Source of the DNA: Eretmocerus hayati
Taxonomy: Eukaryota > Arthropoda > Insecta > Hymenoptera > Aphelinidae
DNA length: 64,000 nucleotides
Direction: 5' to 3'
Assembly (NCBI GenBank): GCA_029851415.1
Contig: CM056744.1
Location: forward strand, 104,255,338 to 104,319,337
A program made the translations under genes and the position numbers. This document shows positions 46,017-57,725 of the stretch, one piece after another. Within the stretch, counting starts at the first letter, position 1; each line of letters begins with the position of its first letter. Under the pieces are notes generated by a model, which worked only from the letters and a program-made list of their open reading frames with translations, was not told the DNA's origin and did no database searches.

Positions 46017-48479
46017 CTGGCTACGCGGAGTCAATAATCGTACGCGAACGATGGATTCGCGTACGCGAATTCCCCTAGAGAACTAGGGCCGAGAGCGTTT
46101 TCGTTCGCGTATCGAGAGGGCCATTATTCGCCTACGCGAATCGGAACACCGGAACGAAACTACCTGAAGAAACTACCGAGACTCGCGTATCGCGTACGAG
46201 AACCAGATCTTGAATGTTCGCGTACGCGAATTCGCGTATCGAACTCGAATTGCGTAATGTTAACCAAAGTATGGATGTTCGCGTACGCTAACCGAACCTC
46301 GACTATTCGCGTACGCAAATTCGCGTATCGAACTCATTCTTTGGAATCGCGTATGGCAACCAAAGTATGGATGTTCGCGTACGCTAACCGAATCTCGAAT
46401 ATTCGCGTATCGAACTCGGTCAGCTGGATTCGCGTATGGTGACCAAAGTATGGGTGTTCGCGTACGCTAACCAAGTCTCGAATATTTGCGTACGCGAATT
46501 CGCGTATCGAACTCGGTCGGCTGCATTCGCGTATGGTCACCAAATCTCGAAAATTCGCGTATCGAACTCATTCTTTGGAATCGCGTATGGCAACCAAAGT
46601 ATGGATGTTCGCGTACGCTAACCGAACCTCGAATATTCGCGTACGCGAATTCGCGTATCGAACTCATTCTTTGGAATCGCGTATGGCAACCAAAGTATGG
46701 ATGTTCGCGTACGCTAACCGAACCTCGAATATTCGCTTACGCGAATTTGCGTATCGAACTCGGTCAGCTGGATTCGCGTATGGTAACCAAAGTATGGGTG
46801 TTCGCGTACGCTAACCAAGTCTCGAATATTCGCGTACGCGAATTCGCGTATCGAACTCGGTCAGCTCCATTCGCGTATGGCAACCAAATTATGGATGTTC
46901 GCGTACGCTAACCAAGTCTCGAATATTCGCGTACGCGAATTCGCGTATCGGACTCGTTCTTCTGGATTCGCGTATGGCAACCAAATCTCGAAAATTCGCG
47001 TACGCGAATTCGCGCATCGAACTCATTCTTTGGAATCGCGTATGGCAACCAAAGTATGGATGTTCACGTACGCGAATCCAGCTGACCGAGTTCGATACGC
47101 GAATTCGCGTACGCGAATATTCGAGATTCGGTTAGCGTACGCGAACATCCATACTTTGGTTGCCATACGCGATTCCAAAGAATGAGTTCGATGCGCGAAT
47201 TCGCGTACGCGAATTTTCGAGATTTGGTTACCATACGCGAATCCAGAAGAACGAATCCGATACGCGAAATCGCGTACGCGAATATTCGAGACTTGGTTAG
47301 CGTACGCGAACATCCATACTTTGGTTGCCATACGCGAATCCAGCTGACCGAGGTCGATACGCGAATTCACGTACGCGAATATTCGAGAATTGGTTAGCGT
47401 ACGCGAACACCTATACTTTCGTTACCATACGCGAATCCAGCTGACCGAGTTCGATACGCGTATTCGCGTACGCGAATATTCGAGATTCGGTTAGCGTACG
47501 CGAACATCCATACTTTGGTTGCCATACGCGATTCCAAAGAATGAGTTCGATACGCGAATTCGCGTACGCGAATATTCGAGGTTCGGTTAACGTACGCGAA
47601 CATCCATACTCTGGTTGCCATACGCGATTCCAAAGAATGAGTTCGATACGCGAATTCGCGTACGCGAATATTCCAGGTTCGGTTAGCGTACGCGAACATC
47701 CATACTTTGATTGCCATACGCGATTGCAAAGAATGAGTTCGATACGCGAATTTTCGAGATTTGGTTACCATACGCGAATCCAGAAGAACGAGTCCGATAC
47801 GCGAAATCGCGTACGCGAACATTCGAGACTTGGTTAGCTTACGCGAACATCCATACTTTGGTTGCCATACGCGATTCCGAAGAATGAGTTCGATACGCGA
47901 ATTCGCGTACGCGAATTTTCGAGATTTGGTTACCATACGCGAATCCAGAAGAACGAGTTCGATACGCGAATTTACGTACGCGAATATTCGAGATTTGGTT
48001 AGCGTACGCGAATATCCATACTTTGGTTGCCATACGCGATTCCAAAGAATGAGTTCGATACGCGAATTCGCGTACGCGAATATTCGAGGTTCGGTTAGCG
48101 TACGTGAACATCCATACTTCGGTTGCCATACGCGATTCCAAAGAATGAGTTCGATACGCGAATTCGCGTACGCGAATTCGCGTACGCGAATATTCGAGGT
48201 TCGGTTAGCGTACGCGAACATCCATACTTTGGTTAACATTACGCAATTCGAGTTCGATACGCGAATTCGCGTACGCGAACATTTAAGATCTGGTTCTCGT
48301 ACGCGATACGCGAGTCTCGGTAGTTTCTTCAGGTAGTTTCGTTCCGGTGTTCCGATTCGCGTACGCGAATAATGGCCCTCTCGATACGCGTACGAAAACG
48401 CTCTCGGCCCTAGTTCTCAAGGGGAATTCGCGTACGCGAATCCATCGTTCGCGTACGATTATTGACTCCGCGTAGCCAG
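46017..48479. mobile_element. foldback-type element with CpG-rich subrepeats
   Basis: Ends CTGGCTACGCGGAG (46017) and CTCCGCGTAGCCAG (to 48479) are perfect inverses. The outer 270 bp or so of each side is non-repetitive and nearly identical in inverted orientation. Inside, units of about 84-96 bp built from GCGTATCGAACTC, GCGTATGGCAACC and the 14-bp palindrome TTCGCGTACGCGAA repeat head to tail. Orientation flips near 47068, giving arms of roughly 1.05 and 1.4 kb. TTGAAC occurs on both outer flanks (46007-46012; 48480-48485), which may be a degenerate target duplication. This is the architecture of foldback (FB-like) transposons. Long ORFs of up to 281 codons are by-products. Confidence 0.8.
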
Positions 48480-50160
48480 TTGAACAAACATAAAAAATTC
48501 GTAGTTTTTCGATAAAAACTACACGGTTCCAATAGAACTTGGTTTTTGGAGTCGCTGATCACGACAATGAAGTCAAAATTTGAAAATTTCAAATGGCGGA
48601 CCCAGAACTGATTTCGATTGCGTGATCAGTGACCCCAAAAACTTCCTTTACAGCTTTTTAGCCAGATCCGAGAAATTTTGGAATTTTTGGCCACTGGTCG
48701 TCTTGGATCCACCATTTAGAATTTTCTAAATCTCACTCCATTTCCGTAATAAGTGACTCCAAAAATTCCTCTATACCAATTCTCATCAAAATTGTTTGCT
48801 TCACAAAAAATGTATTTCTTCATGGCATACCCGCTACGGGTTAACTCAATGAAACCGAAATTTCAAATGGAGTATGAGTATGATTGGCGCTGTGTGAATC
48901 TGGATTCATGAAATATCTTCGCCCATGTGAATAGAAATGCGCATTCGCCGTAAGTTGAAAATACTACTCTACCTCTAGATGAAATTTTTGGCTTCCAGTC
49001 ATCAAAAAGTAAGAATTATTCGGTTAACTCATGGCTACAAACCAATAAACGAGCATCTAATGGTCAATATTGCATCATACTAAACAGGGAATGAGACATC
49101 ATTCTTCAGTCTTACGTGATTTTTTGACTGACCATCGTTCAATCTCGGTATAAAATATGATATCATACTGAAAAAAGTCGAAGAAAAATTTGGGCTTACA
49201 AGATGATGAGCTAACGACTTGGAACGATGCCGTGATCCAATAGTTAATGATCTCTAGATCCCTATGAACAGTGGATTATAACTATCATCATAACTCACAT
49301 CTGGATAACCCAGACGTAATTCCACACGATCTCTTCCGAGGTTTCCATTTTTTTCCTATCTTCAATGAAGAAAACAAGAGAAACTGCCTTGAGAATGGAA
49401 ACTCACCCTATCCAAGATTGAATTCGCTCTTGGAAATGCCCGACACAGACCCACTCTCGACGTCAAGTTACACTCCTCAATAATAATTAACATACAACTC
49501 GAAACAGCGCATCGAGTCAAGTTTCTCAATTCAGAAACGACCAGATTTCATTAAACAGTTTGAGTATCAGATAATCGCGAACGTCGAACACACTATAGAA
49601 TTAGTTCTGTACAGACAAGTCACGTCATCTAATTAATGGAATGAGGTGTCAAGTGATCACTACACTGGTCGAAATTTCACGGGCGTTACTTCGAATACCT
49701 ATGGGAAACATATAACTACACTACTGCTACTTCTACTAGACTATATGTATGCAAAATGCATTCCGTGCATGAAGGGCTCCATGCTCAGGTCGCTTCGCCA
49801 CAACTTGGTCTCAAGTTGCTTAGCGTCTCGAGCGAGAGTTAGTCGCGTCAAGAGCTCACCTCACAGCAAACTCTGACGTTATATATATATAGTGCTATAG
49901 ATACACTAAGGAATTTGTATTCAACTTAACATAACGTCAAGACAGCGTGTCAGCTAATCCAATGCGAGAACACGCTGGTTAGACTGTTTCGTAGATGCGA
50001 CGAGGAGATGTATATTCTCGGATGTCCCGCTGTCAGATAAATTTCTCATTAATAGTGGTAGTACATCTAACGTTCCTAAGACATTGAAATTCTATAGATA
50101 TGAAGGAATATATGGAGTGGGATTTCAATTTTGAATGTGAATTATGGATGCGAGGGTTTG
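48480..50160. other. no supported gene
   Basis: Diverged words such as GTGA(C/T)(C/T)CCAAAAA recur near 48630 and 48766, suggesting an old tandem repeat. An open frame at 49271-49483 begins with GTG, not ATG, and has no recognised domain. A short AT tract lies near 49880-49895. Confidence 0.35.
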
Positions 50161-50389
50161 CTGACTAGTATTCTTGGAGTTAAAAATGATATTTGATGAC
50201 GTGAATGACATTTCTAGAGTTTGGATGGTTCTTTTGGACGCATTTGTATCCACAGAGTGTTCGGAATATGAGTACCCTCTAGCAAGGTCATTCGATGGGC
50301 AACTTGATATTTTCAAAGAAAAACGCCTACTAATGACTTCAGATCCTGAAAGAGCGTGAAAAATTATGGAATTCTTGTCTAGAACATGT

Positions 50390-51420
50390 TTTGATCCGAG
50401 TTGACCTTGGCGAGGCAAATGAAGGTCAGAACGGGTAGTTTTTAAGTGACCTCGAGAATAACCTTCAAGGGAAATAGAGGTCACTAACATATTCTCGTTG
50501 CGATCCTGAACAACTTCTATGTCAAGCATTTCCCGATGGAACTTTCCTTCCTGAATCTACGGGGGTTGCCATCCACCTGTACTGACCTCCATTCACCTCA
50601 TCAAGGTCAAGTCGGATCAAAAAATGATTCAGACAAAAATTTCATGATCTTCCACGTTTTCTAGAACACGGCCAAAAGTAGGTGATGGTTCTATTCAAAA
50701 AATTGATATGACCTCGAAATAGACCCTCAAAGTCAAAGCCAAGGTCACTAGCTCATTTTTGCTGTGATCATGGACAACTTCGATTCCAAATATTTTTCGA
50801 TAAAACGCTTTCTTCGGAGCCACAGCAGTCACCTCCCACCCGTACTGACCTCCATTTACCTCACCAAGGTCCAGTCGGATTAAAAAATGTTTAAAATGAT
50901 AGTTTCATAATTTGAACTCAAAAATGATTATTATTATTTGAGAGATTCTAGTTTACCTCCAAATGACCTCAATAACGACCCCCAAGGTCAAATCCAAGGT
51001 CACTAGCTCAGTTCCGCTGTGATCATGGGCAACTCCTATTCCAAACATTTTCCGGTAGAATGCTTACTCTTGGAGCCACGGTGCGGTGGTTACCGTCCCC
51101 CACACTGACCTCCATCTATCTCGCCAAAGTCAAGTGGGGTCAAATAATATTTCTGACAAAATTTCCGTCATTCCTCACGCTCTCTCAGGATCCAAGGTCG
51201 AAAGTAGGTGTTCCAATTTGCAAAAGTTGAGTTTACCTCCAAATTATCGCGAAAATGACCTCCAAGGTCACCATCAAACATCGTCCTCAAGATAAGGGGA
51301 CACCTGCTTTGGAGTTTTTCACAATTCCCAACTTTTTCTGAGAGAAAAGGGTTGGTACTCATTTCTCGTACCAGGTATGTTCGGATAATAATGAGATTTC
51401 TGAAAGCACATCTGGGAACC
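50390..51420. repeat. tandem array of about 260-bp AGGTCA-rich units
   Basis: At least three direct copies begin with (T/C)ACTGACCTCCAT at about 50579, 50843 and 51103. Each is followed by a CACCAAGGTCAAGTCGGATC-type segment, a TTTCATGAT/TTTCCGTCAT segment and an AAGGTCACTAGCTCA segment. Spacings of 264 and 260 bp give the unit. TCAAGGTCA is exact at 50601-50609. Confidence 0.7.
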
Positions 51421-51450
51421 ACCTGAACTGTCCAAGCTTTGAAATTTACT

Positions 51451-51503
51451 GTCTCACTCGCACTCCTAGATCATGGCACCCAAACTCATGGGTGCGAGGA
51501 AGA
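51451..51503. repeat. small hairpin repeat, copy B
   Basis: GTCTCACTCGCACTCCTAG pairs with CTCATGGGTGCGAGGAAGAC. Homologous to the hairpin at 19832-19885, with the stem kept despite base changes. Confidence 0.5.
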
Positions 51504-54024
51504 CATGAAATCTCGAAGCTTGCACAGTTCGGAAGGTTCCTTAGCATAATCTTTTGGTGAACTAATATTGTATTTGGAAGCGTTTGGAGTTTTTGCTATC
51601 CAATACGCCAATTTCATCTGAAGTAAGCACAATATTCTGAGAATTTTGGAGAAAATCATGCGTTGTAATATTGTCTAGTTTATGATCACGCCAATCACAT
51701 TTTTGCGACAGACTTTGTTTGTACTGCATGAGACCGTAGTATAAGTACAGTAGGACTGTACTAATCCTTCCAACTCCATGACCACGATTCAGTTGGTGAA
51801 AAATTTTTGGAACCGATGGAAGAGAAAGTGGCTGGGCTCTATTTCACAACGTATCGCGACTTCTTGACTAATCATATATCTCGTTGAAATTTTTCTATTC
51901 AAACCAACTCTATGTCAACTCAACATTTGCTAAATTCTTTCACTTCAAAGTTAGATTGCGATGGTGGATGATTGGAATCTCGACAAGAGGCAGTGAATCA
52001 ACACGTTCGCTCTGACGCTGTTTCTTCGTAATTTTATCCCGACACTGAATTGGACTATTTCAATGGGGTAGAAACGCCCATTTGGAGCTAAACCCTTTTT
52101 TGACTCATTTTTCACCCCTTCAATGAAGCAAAGCCCCACGATAGATTTTTTTGGGAGAATTCAACAAGCAAGTCAGATTCGGCAAAGATTGAAAGATGGA
52201 AAATCGCGGGTCCCACCGGTGGGACCCGTCGCAGCGAACGTGTTCAGTTGACATGACTTTTTGTCCACACGAAACATGAATGTACAAGTGAAACTCCGTA
52301 TTTATGGATTTGCTATTCGCGATTCTCGCTCATTCGCGGACTTGTAAATAACCGTCTATCTCAAATTCTTCATAAGTGTAATGCTCCGGTATTCGTGGGA
52401 TTCCGTATTCACGGTAGATTTTTTTGAAACATATAACCCGCGAATATGGAGATCTATTGACGTTGACACTTTTCCGCACTGATCATATTGATGAATAGTG
52501 GAGTTAGTAGCTTGTACAGACCACGCATGCATGGTGCTTGTTATTAGCTTGTACAAACCATGCATTCTCTCATCGTAAATGAAAAATTAAAGATCCTATA
52601 CGATTTTATCCTGTTTTTTAGTTCTACATCTTAGTCTAAACCACCAATATGACTATCACGATCAATGATCATCCACCAGTTAATTTTCAACGCGACTCAA
52701 ATCATTGAATCACTTGAAACAGTCTGTTTGAAATTCTCGTATGAAGAATATCAAATTAGATTTCCAGACATCAAAGTAACTCAAATACAAAAATCCATAG
52801 CTTATGACGGTGGATCCTGCCAAAGTGAGGACACTAAATATTTCTTAGAGATGAAATTCGTCAGGATTATGTTGAAATTCAATCAAAATGACTTAGCACA
52901 GTTTGAGAGATTCAATTTACGCAAGCACGTATCTCTCCAAGATCCACGCAATTGAAAACTACCACGTAATCGAAATGTAGTTAACTGACGCGAGAAAAAG
53001 TTAGTTCTTCTTCTTCTTCTTCTTGGTGCTGCAATCCCTTCCGCTACTCACCATGTTCCAACGCATTTCCGAACACCTAATTTCAGCCCCTCTATCCCAT
53101 TATCTATATCCCTTGAATTCTTTCCTTCCTCTCTCTCACTCTCACTCTTTTGCAATCCATTACTCACGAATGCTTCTGCCAATCAATGTGTCTAAACGTC
53201 CGTTTTGCTCGAAAATTGCGTGAATTATGTCGGTAGAAGGTATTCTCTTCCTTACACTACGATGCGATGCCTCCTGATCGACTTTCGTTAATCGAGCGCT
53301 GACTATAATCTCCTACGTTCAAGCTTCTATTAATGCCCTTAGCAATTTAGTCAGTGAAATCGCTCGGTTTGCGAGAACTGTACAAGCTATCATTTGAAGG
53401 TACCTTGGTCGTTACTGATCGATCAAACAACGATGGACTTCTTTCCAAAGATTCCATATTCTAATCTGAGACACGTATGTACATAATACACTATAATTTT
53501 TTATGCAGAAACTCGACAGTTTTTTCCTCAATTATCTAATAAAATTCCACGGCCTCAAAAATATTTCAATGGCCATGCAATATTCTAATACGAAATTGCT
53601 ATGGATTCATTTGTTGATTTTGAAGAGAAAAATTTGAGCCGAGAGTAGAGGTGCGTACGTAGAACAAAACCAATAGAATCGTTCTCCAATCACTTTGGCA
53701 AATTATGTGTGGACTATGTTGATGTTATTTACAACCTGTTTGAACAGTTTTGAGGCAATCAGGGCCACCCTACAGTTTCTGAAAATTTTATCAAAACAGA
53801 GTCGGTCGAAATGACAGTCGCGCTATAGAAATAACATAAAATTTTTCTCTCAAAAGCTTCAATAGGTGGTTGCCGTTGCTGACGCATGTTGACTCTTAGT
53901 AAAAAATTTTGGGGTTATTCTTATAGTGATTCGCCCGCCTACTAACATTGATAGTTTTTTCGGGCTAAAATATATGAAAGCGGCTATCAATAAACTCTAC
54001 AAAACTGAACGCAAGCCAGGGAAA
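51504..54024. other. no supported gene
   Basis: It contains a 22-bp palindrome (52207-52228) and a (TTC)n tract at 53005-53023. The ORF at 52665-52955 has protein-like composition but no recognised domain. CT-rich sequence follows the TTC tract up to about 53230. Confidence 0.35.
52207..52228. repeat. 22-bp perfect palindrome
   Basis: CGGGTCCCACC followed directly by its reverse complement, GGTGGGACCCG, without a spacer. Related GGGTCCCACCG words occur in the Hgsnat intron near 36190. Confidence 0.7.
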
Positions 54025-54176
54025 ATGTTTCATCTCCTTCTTATTGTTACTACTCTTATTTCAAAAGTAGGAGAAACGAATATAACTGAACTTGTTTGTT
54101 CAGAACGAATTTCTAATTGGCATGCCTATTTCGTGTTCATCGATGGTGGTGGAACTGACGGTCCAGTCAACGGATG
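54025..54176 (+). CDS. possible first exon of a secreted protein
   Basis: From ATG at 54025 the frame starts with a short hydrophobic core (FHLLLIVTTLIS) that could act as a signal peptide. It continues with polar residues, one Cys and a G-G-G motif, and reaches GGATG|GTAATT, a usable donor. No following exon was found, so this is a candidate only. Confidence 0.2.
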
Positions 54177-54180
54177 GTAA

Positions 54181-55439
54181 TTTCCTTCGGAAAATAATAC
54201 TCCAATTCATTGAAATGATCAAAAAAGTACACTGCGTATCACGAATGATTATAAATTTGATGTTGAAACTGTCTTTAGTATCACAACATCATCCAAATTT
54301 ATACAAACACTGATTATAAAAGTCGGTCAAAATGGCCGACTCGTGCCCACGACAGTTATCTAGATAAATCGGAAAATAATTGAATTAGAATATTTTGCAC
54401 TGAAGTGTATTTTCTCGTAGTCCTCTTAATTCATCGGAGGTCTCACCGAGTACCAAGAAAATAGAACAAATCAAATGTTTATTCACCGTGCCTAGCTATA
54501 TACCTCATAATGATAAGGTGGTCCTCAGAGTCCAGGAGATATTACTCAATCTTCCTAATTTGAGGGCATTATAGAACTAAGATGCCTCACGGCGAATCAA
54601 TCATTGCAACTTTGGGATGCATAAGAAATCCAGATTTCGAATTTTACATCGGGCAACTTTCCATCATACCATCCATCATAATATCTCGCCTTTCTCTCAT
54701 TCAAACTAGGTTATATTCCAAAATCTAATTTCCTCCCTCAACCCTTTTCCCGCCTCCACATTTTTTATCTATATGTGTACAATTCTGTACAAATCCTAAC
54801 CTTTCATTCTCATCTCTTTTCATGCCAAATCTCTAATCGTAATCCCAAGCCACGTACCTATCCCAAGTCCAAAATACACAGTAGAACCATAGTATAGTAC
54901 AAGCTTGCGAACATCAGGTATGCATAATAATCAGCTTCACGGGTGCAAATCGGCCCGTCTAGACTCTCTGCATGGGTATTGACTCTCTGTGGTTGAGATC
55001 GGACTAAGCAATGGGCAAGTACACAAGCTCAACCCTCTCATTGCACAGAATGAAACCATTCGAGCCTCACTGAATTCAAAGTGTATACACTGCACCACTG
55101 AGTGGTATATAGGCACACGACTATATGTGTTTATACGCAAAGCTTTCTGTAAGCCACGGATATAGCATAATACTCTCTTTCTTTCTCTTATACTCTGCTA
55201 GCTTTTTACCTGCATTAGTATACATACACCTCTGTTACCTATGGTTCTATAGGCTAATGAGCGTAAAACCGCGTCTAGGGAATGGAAAGGTATACTCGAG
55301 GACTTTGTTCTATTATTTCGTCTTCGTTTCATTGCTATAGCTATGATAAAGGCTTTTGTTGATGTTGTTGTGAAAAGTCTGCTAGCTGCACATTTGGATG
55401 CTCATTGATTTGATTACGATTGTTTGGGTGAGCCGCTTA
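54181..55439. other. no supported gene
   Basis: AT-rich then pyrimidine-rich sequence with short ORFs on both strands and no recognised element. Confidence 0.35.
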
Positions 55440-55694
55440 TTATTGCCGTGAATGCTTTTCGTGGGGTTCGAGCTCTGATTTTGCAGAATGTAATCTTTGG
55501 AATGTATTGAATTCGGTAGGTTTAGGGAGTTTTTGTCGGTTCTCGCGGGGGAGTAACCCGAATCTTCCATTTTTCGAGTCAAATCCAGATACAACGTTTT
55601 TTTGCTGGTGATTGGGGTTATGTCCGAGATATTTTTCTACTTGCATATCGAGGGAATCGAACATTGAGTCAAAGTCGAATGCCTCGTGACTCAC
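55440..55694 (-). CDS. hypothetical coding exon, 84 codons
   Basis: The frame is open upstream through A-F-V-S-H-E-A and reads F-D-F-D-S-M-F-D-S-L-D...Y-L-G-H-N-P, then a Gln/Lys/Asn-rich hydrophilic tail to a TAA doublet. Balanced codon use and an acidic, then basic character look like genuine protein, perhaps the last exon of a minus-strand gene. No domain is recognised and no upstream exon was found. Confidence 0.3.
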   Translation of the reverse strand: MSHEAFDFDSMFDSLDMQVEKYLGHNPNHQQKNVVSGFDSKNGRFGLLPRENRQKLPKPTEFNTFQRLHSAKSELEPHEKHSRQ

Positions 55695-55799
55695 AAACGC
55701 TACGGACAGATCTATACTCTATTACACGTCTCTTGAATTTTCACACACGCTACTTTCATGTATATCAGTCTGTGCATTGAATCCCAGAGCAAATGATTA

Positions 55800-57725
55800 C
55801 TCGGGGAAATAACACTCGCACACATGCAGACATTGTCTCACACACGCGGATACTATCTCAAACATTCTTTACGCATTCACGCACACACTCCCTATCTCGA
55901 CCCCATTTGCCCAACAACTCACCCTTGCCACTTACTCTCTAACACTTAAACACTGCCTCACTCATCCATATTTCTATCATCCATATACTCATCCACCGGC
56001 TGACTCACTTGCTCATTACTCACAGACTCTATCACTGACACACTCATTCACTCACACACTCAACGACACACCAACCACTTATTCATTCACTCATCGTTCC
56101 TTTATATCAACCACTTTATTACTCACCTACTCACCCATACACCGATCTCACACTCACTTACCTACTCCTTCACTCACGTACGCACTGACAGCCACTCACT
56201 CAATTACTCCTTCACTCATCCGTCCCTTCATCCATTGACTCACCAACACACTGCTTCACTAGCCCTCTCCCCCATGCAATCACTCAATCCCCCGCTTAAA
56301 CACTCACTCGCTTATCATCTCCCTCATCCACTCACTCACTCCATTACCCACTCCCTCAATTCACTCCGGTCATTCACTCACTCACTCACTCACCAACTCA
56401 CTGCTTCATTAATCCTCTCCTTCTTCCATCAGTCACTCAATCACCTCCTCCACCACTCACTCACTTCGCCGTTCCACTCATCTATTCACTCACTGACCCT
56501 TTTATTCACTCATTCACTCAATCATCTACCCCCTCAATTTCACACCGGCTATTCACTAATCCAACCACCCACCCACACACCAACCACTCACTCATCTATA
56601 AATTCCCCTCCTATCTTCCCTGTTCACTCACTCACTCACCAACTACCACACAAAATCTCTTTCTTATCCAGTCACTCAGCCACCCACCCACCCAACCACT
56701 CGTTCACTCGCCATTTCACTCATCTATTCACTCACTGATCCTTCCATTTACTCACTCACTCAATCACCCACTCCCTCAATTTTACACCGACCATTCACTC
56801 ACTCACTCACCAACACACTGCTTCATCAATCCTCTCCTTCTTCCATCAGTCACTCAGTCACCTACTACCACACAAAACCTCTTTCTTATCCAGTCACTCA
56901 GCCACCCACCCACCCAACCACTCACTTACTCGCCATTTCACTAGTCTATTCACTCACTGACCCTTCCATTCACTCAGTCACTCAATCACCCACTCCCTCA
57001 ATTTTAGACCGACCATTCACTCACTCACTCACAAACACGATGCTTCATTAATCCTCTCCTTCTTCCAGTCATCTACTGAACCACTCACTCACTCGCCGTT
57101 CCGCTCATCTATTCACTCACTGATCCTTCCATTCACTCGCTCACTTGATCATCTACCCCCCCCCCCCCCAATTTCACGTCGGCCATTCACTCATTCACTA
57201 ATCCAACCACTCATCCACACACCAACCACTCACTCATCTACTCACTCCTTCACGACTCCCATCCTACCTACCTCATTTACTCACTCACTCATCAACACAC
57301 TACCTCACAAAGCTTCTTTCTCATCCAGTCACTCAGGCACACACCCAACCACCCACACAACCACTCACTCACTCGCCATTCCTTCCATTAATTCACCCGC
57401 TGACCCGCTCATTCACTCAGACATCCCCGTCCGCTCTACTCACTCGTATCTACTCTCTCACTCACTCATCCCTTTACTCGACTACCCACTCCCACCCACT
57501 TCCTCACTCACTCATTCACCCTCTCGTTATCTCACTCAATCATTCACTCACTCATCTGCCCACTCACTCCGTTATAAGACACTGACTCACAAATCCTCTC
57601 CCTTATCCAGTCATTAAGTCACCTACCTACTCATCCAGTCACCCCCAATCACCTACTCTCTCACTTCCTCACTCGGCCACCCACCCACTCACTCTCTCAC
57701 CCACCCACCCATCCATCCACCTCCA
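55800..57725. repeat. CACTCA-type satellite, about 1.9 kb
   Basis: A long run of degenerate 4-bp units (CACT/CATT/CACC) with frequent CACTCACTCA. Larger segments also repeat, for example a CTGCTTCATTAATCCTCTCC-type block near 56398, 56819 and 57041. ORFs such as 56235-56738 are products of the repeat. Confidence 0.85.

Noticed and set aside
46257..48336. Long ORFs of up to 281 codons on both strands, with repeating R-V-R-E-F-A-Y-A-N type peptides
   Set aside because: They are translations of the foldback element's subrepeats. The unit length and lack of stops come from the repeat itself, and similar frames appear on both strands.
56235..56738. 167-codon ORF rich in His, Ser, Thr and Leu
   Set aside because: Product of the CACTCA satellite.
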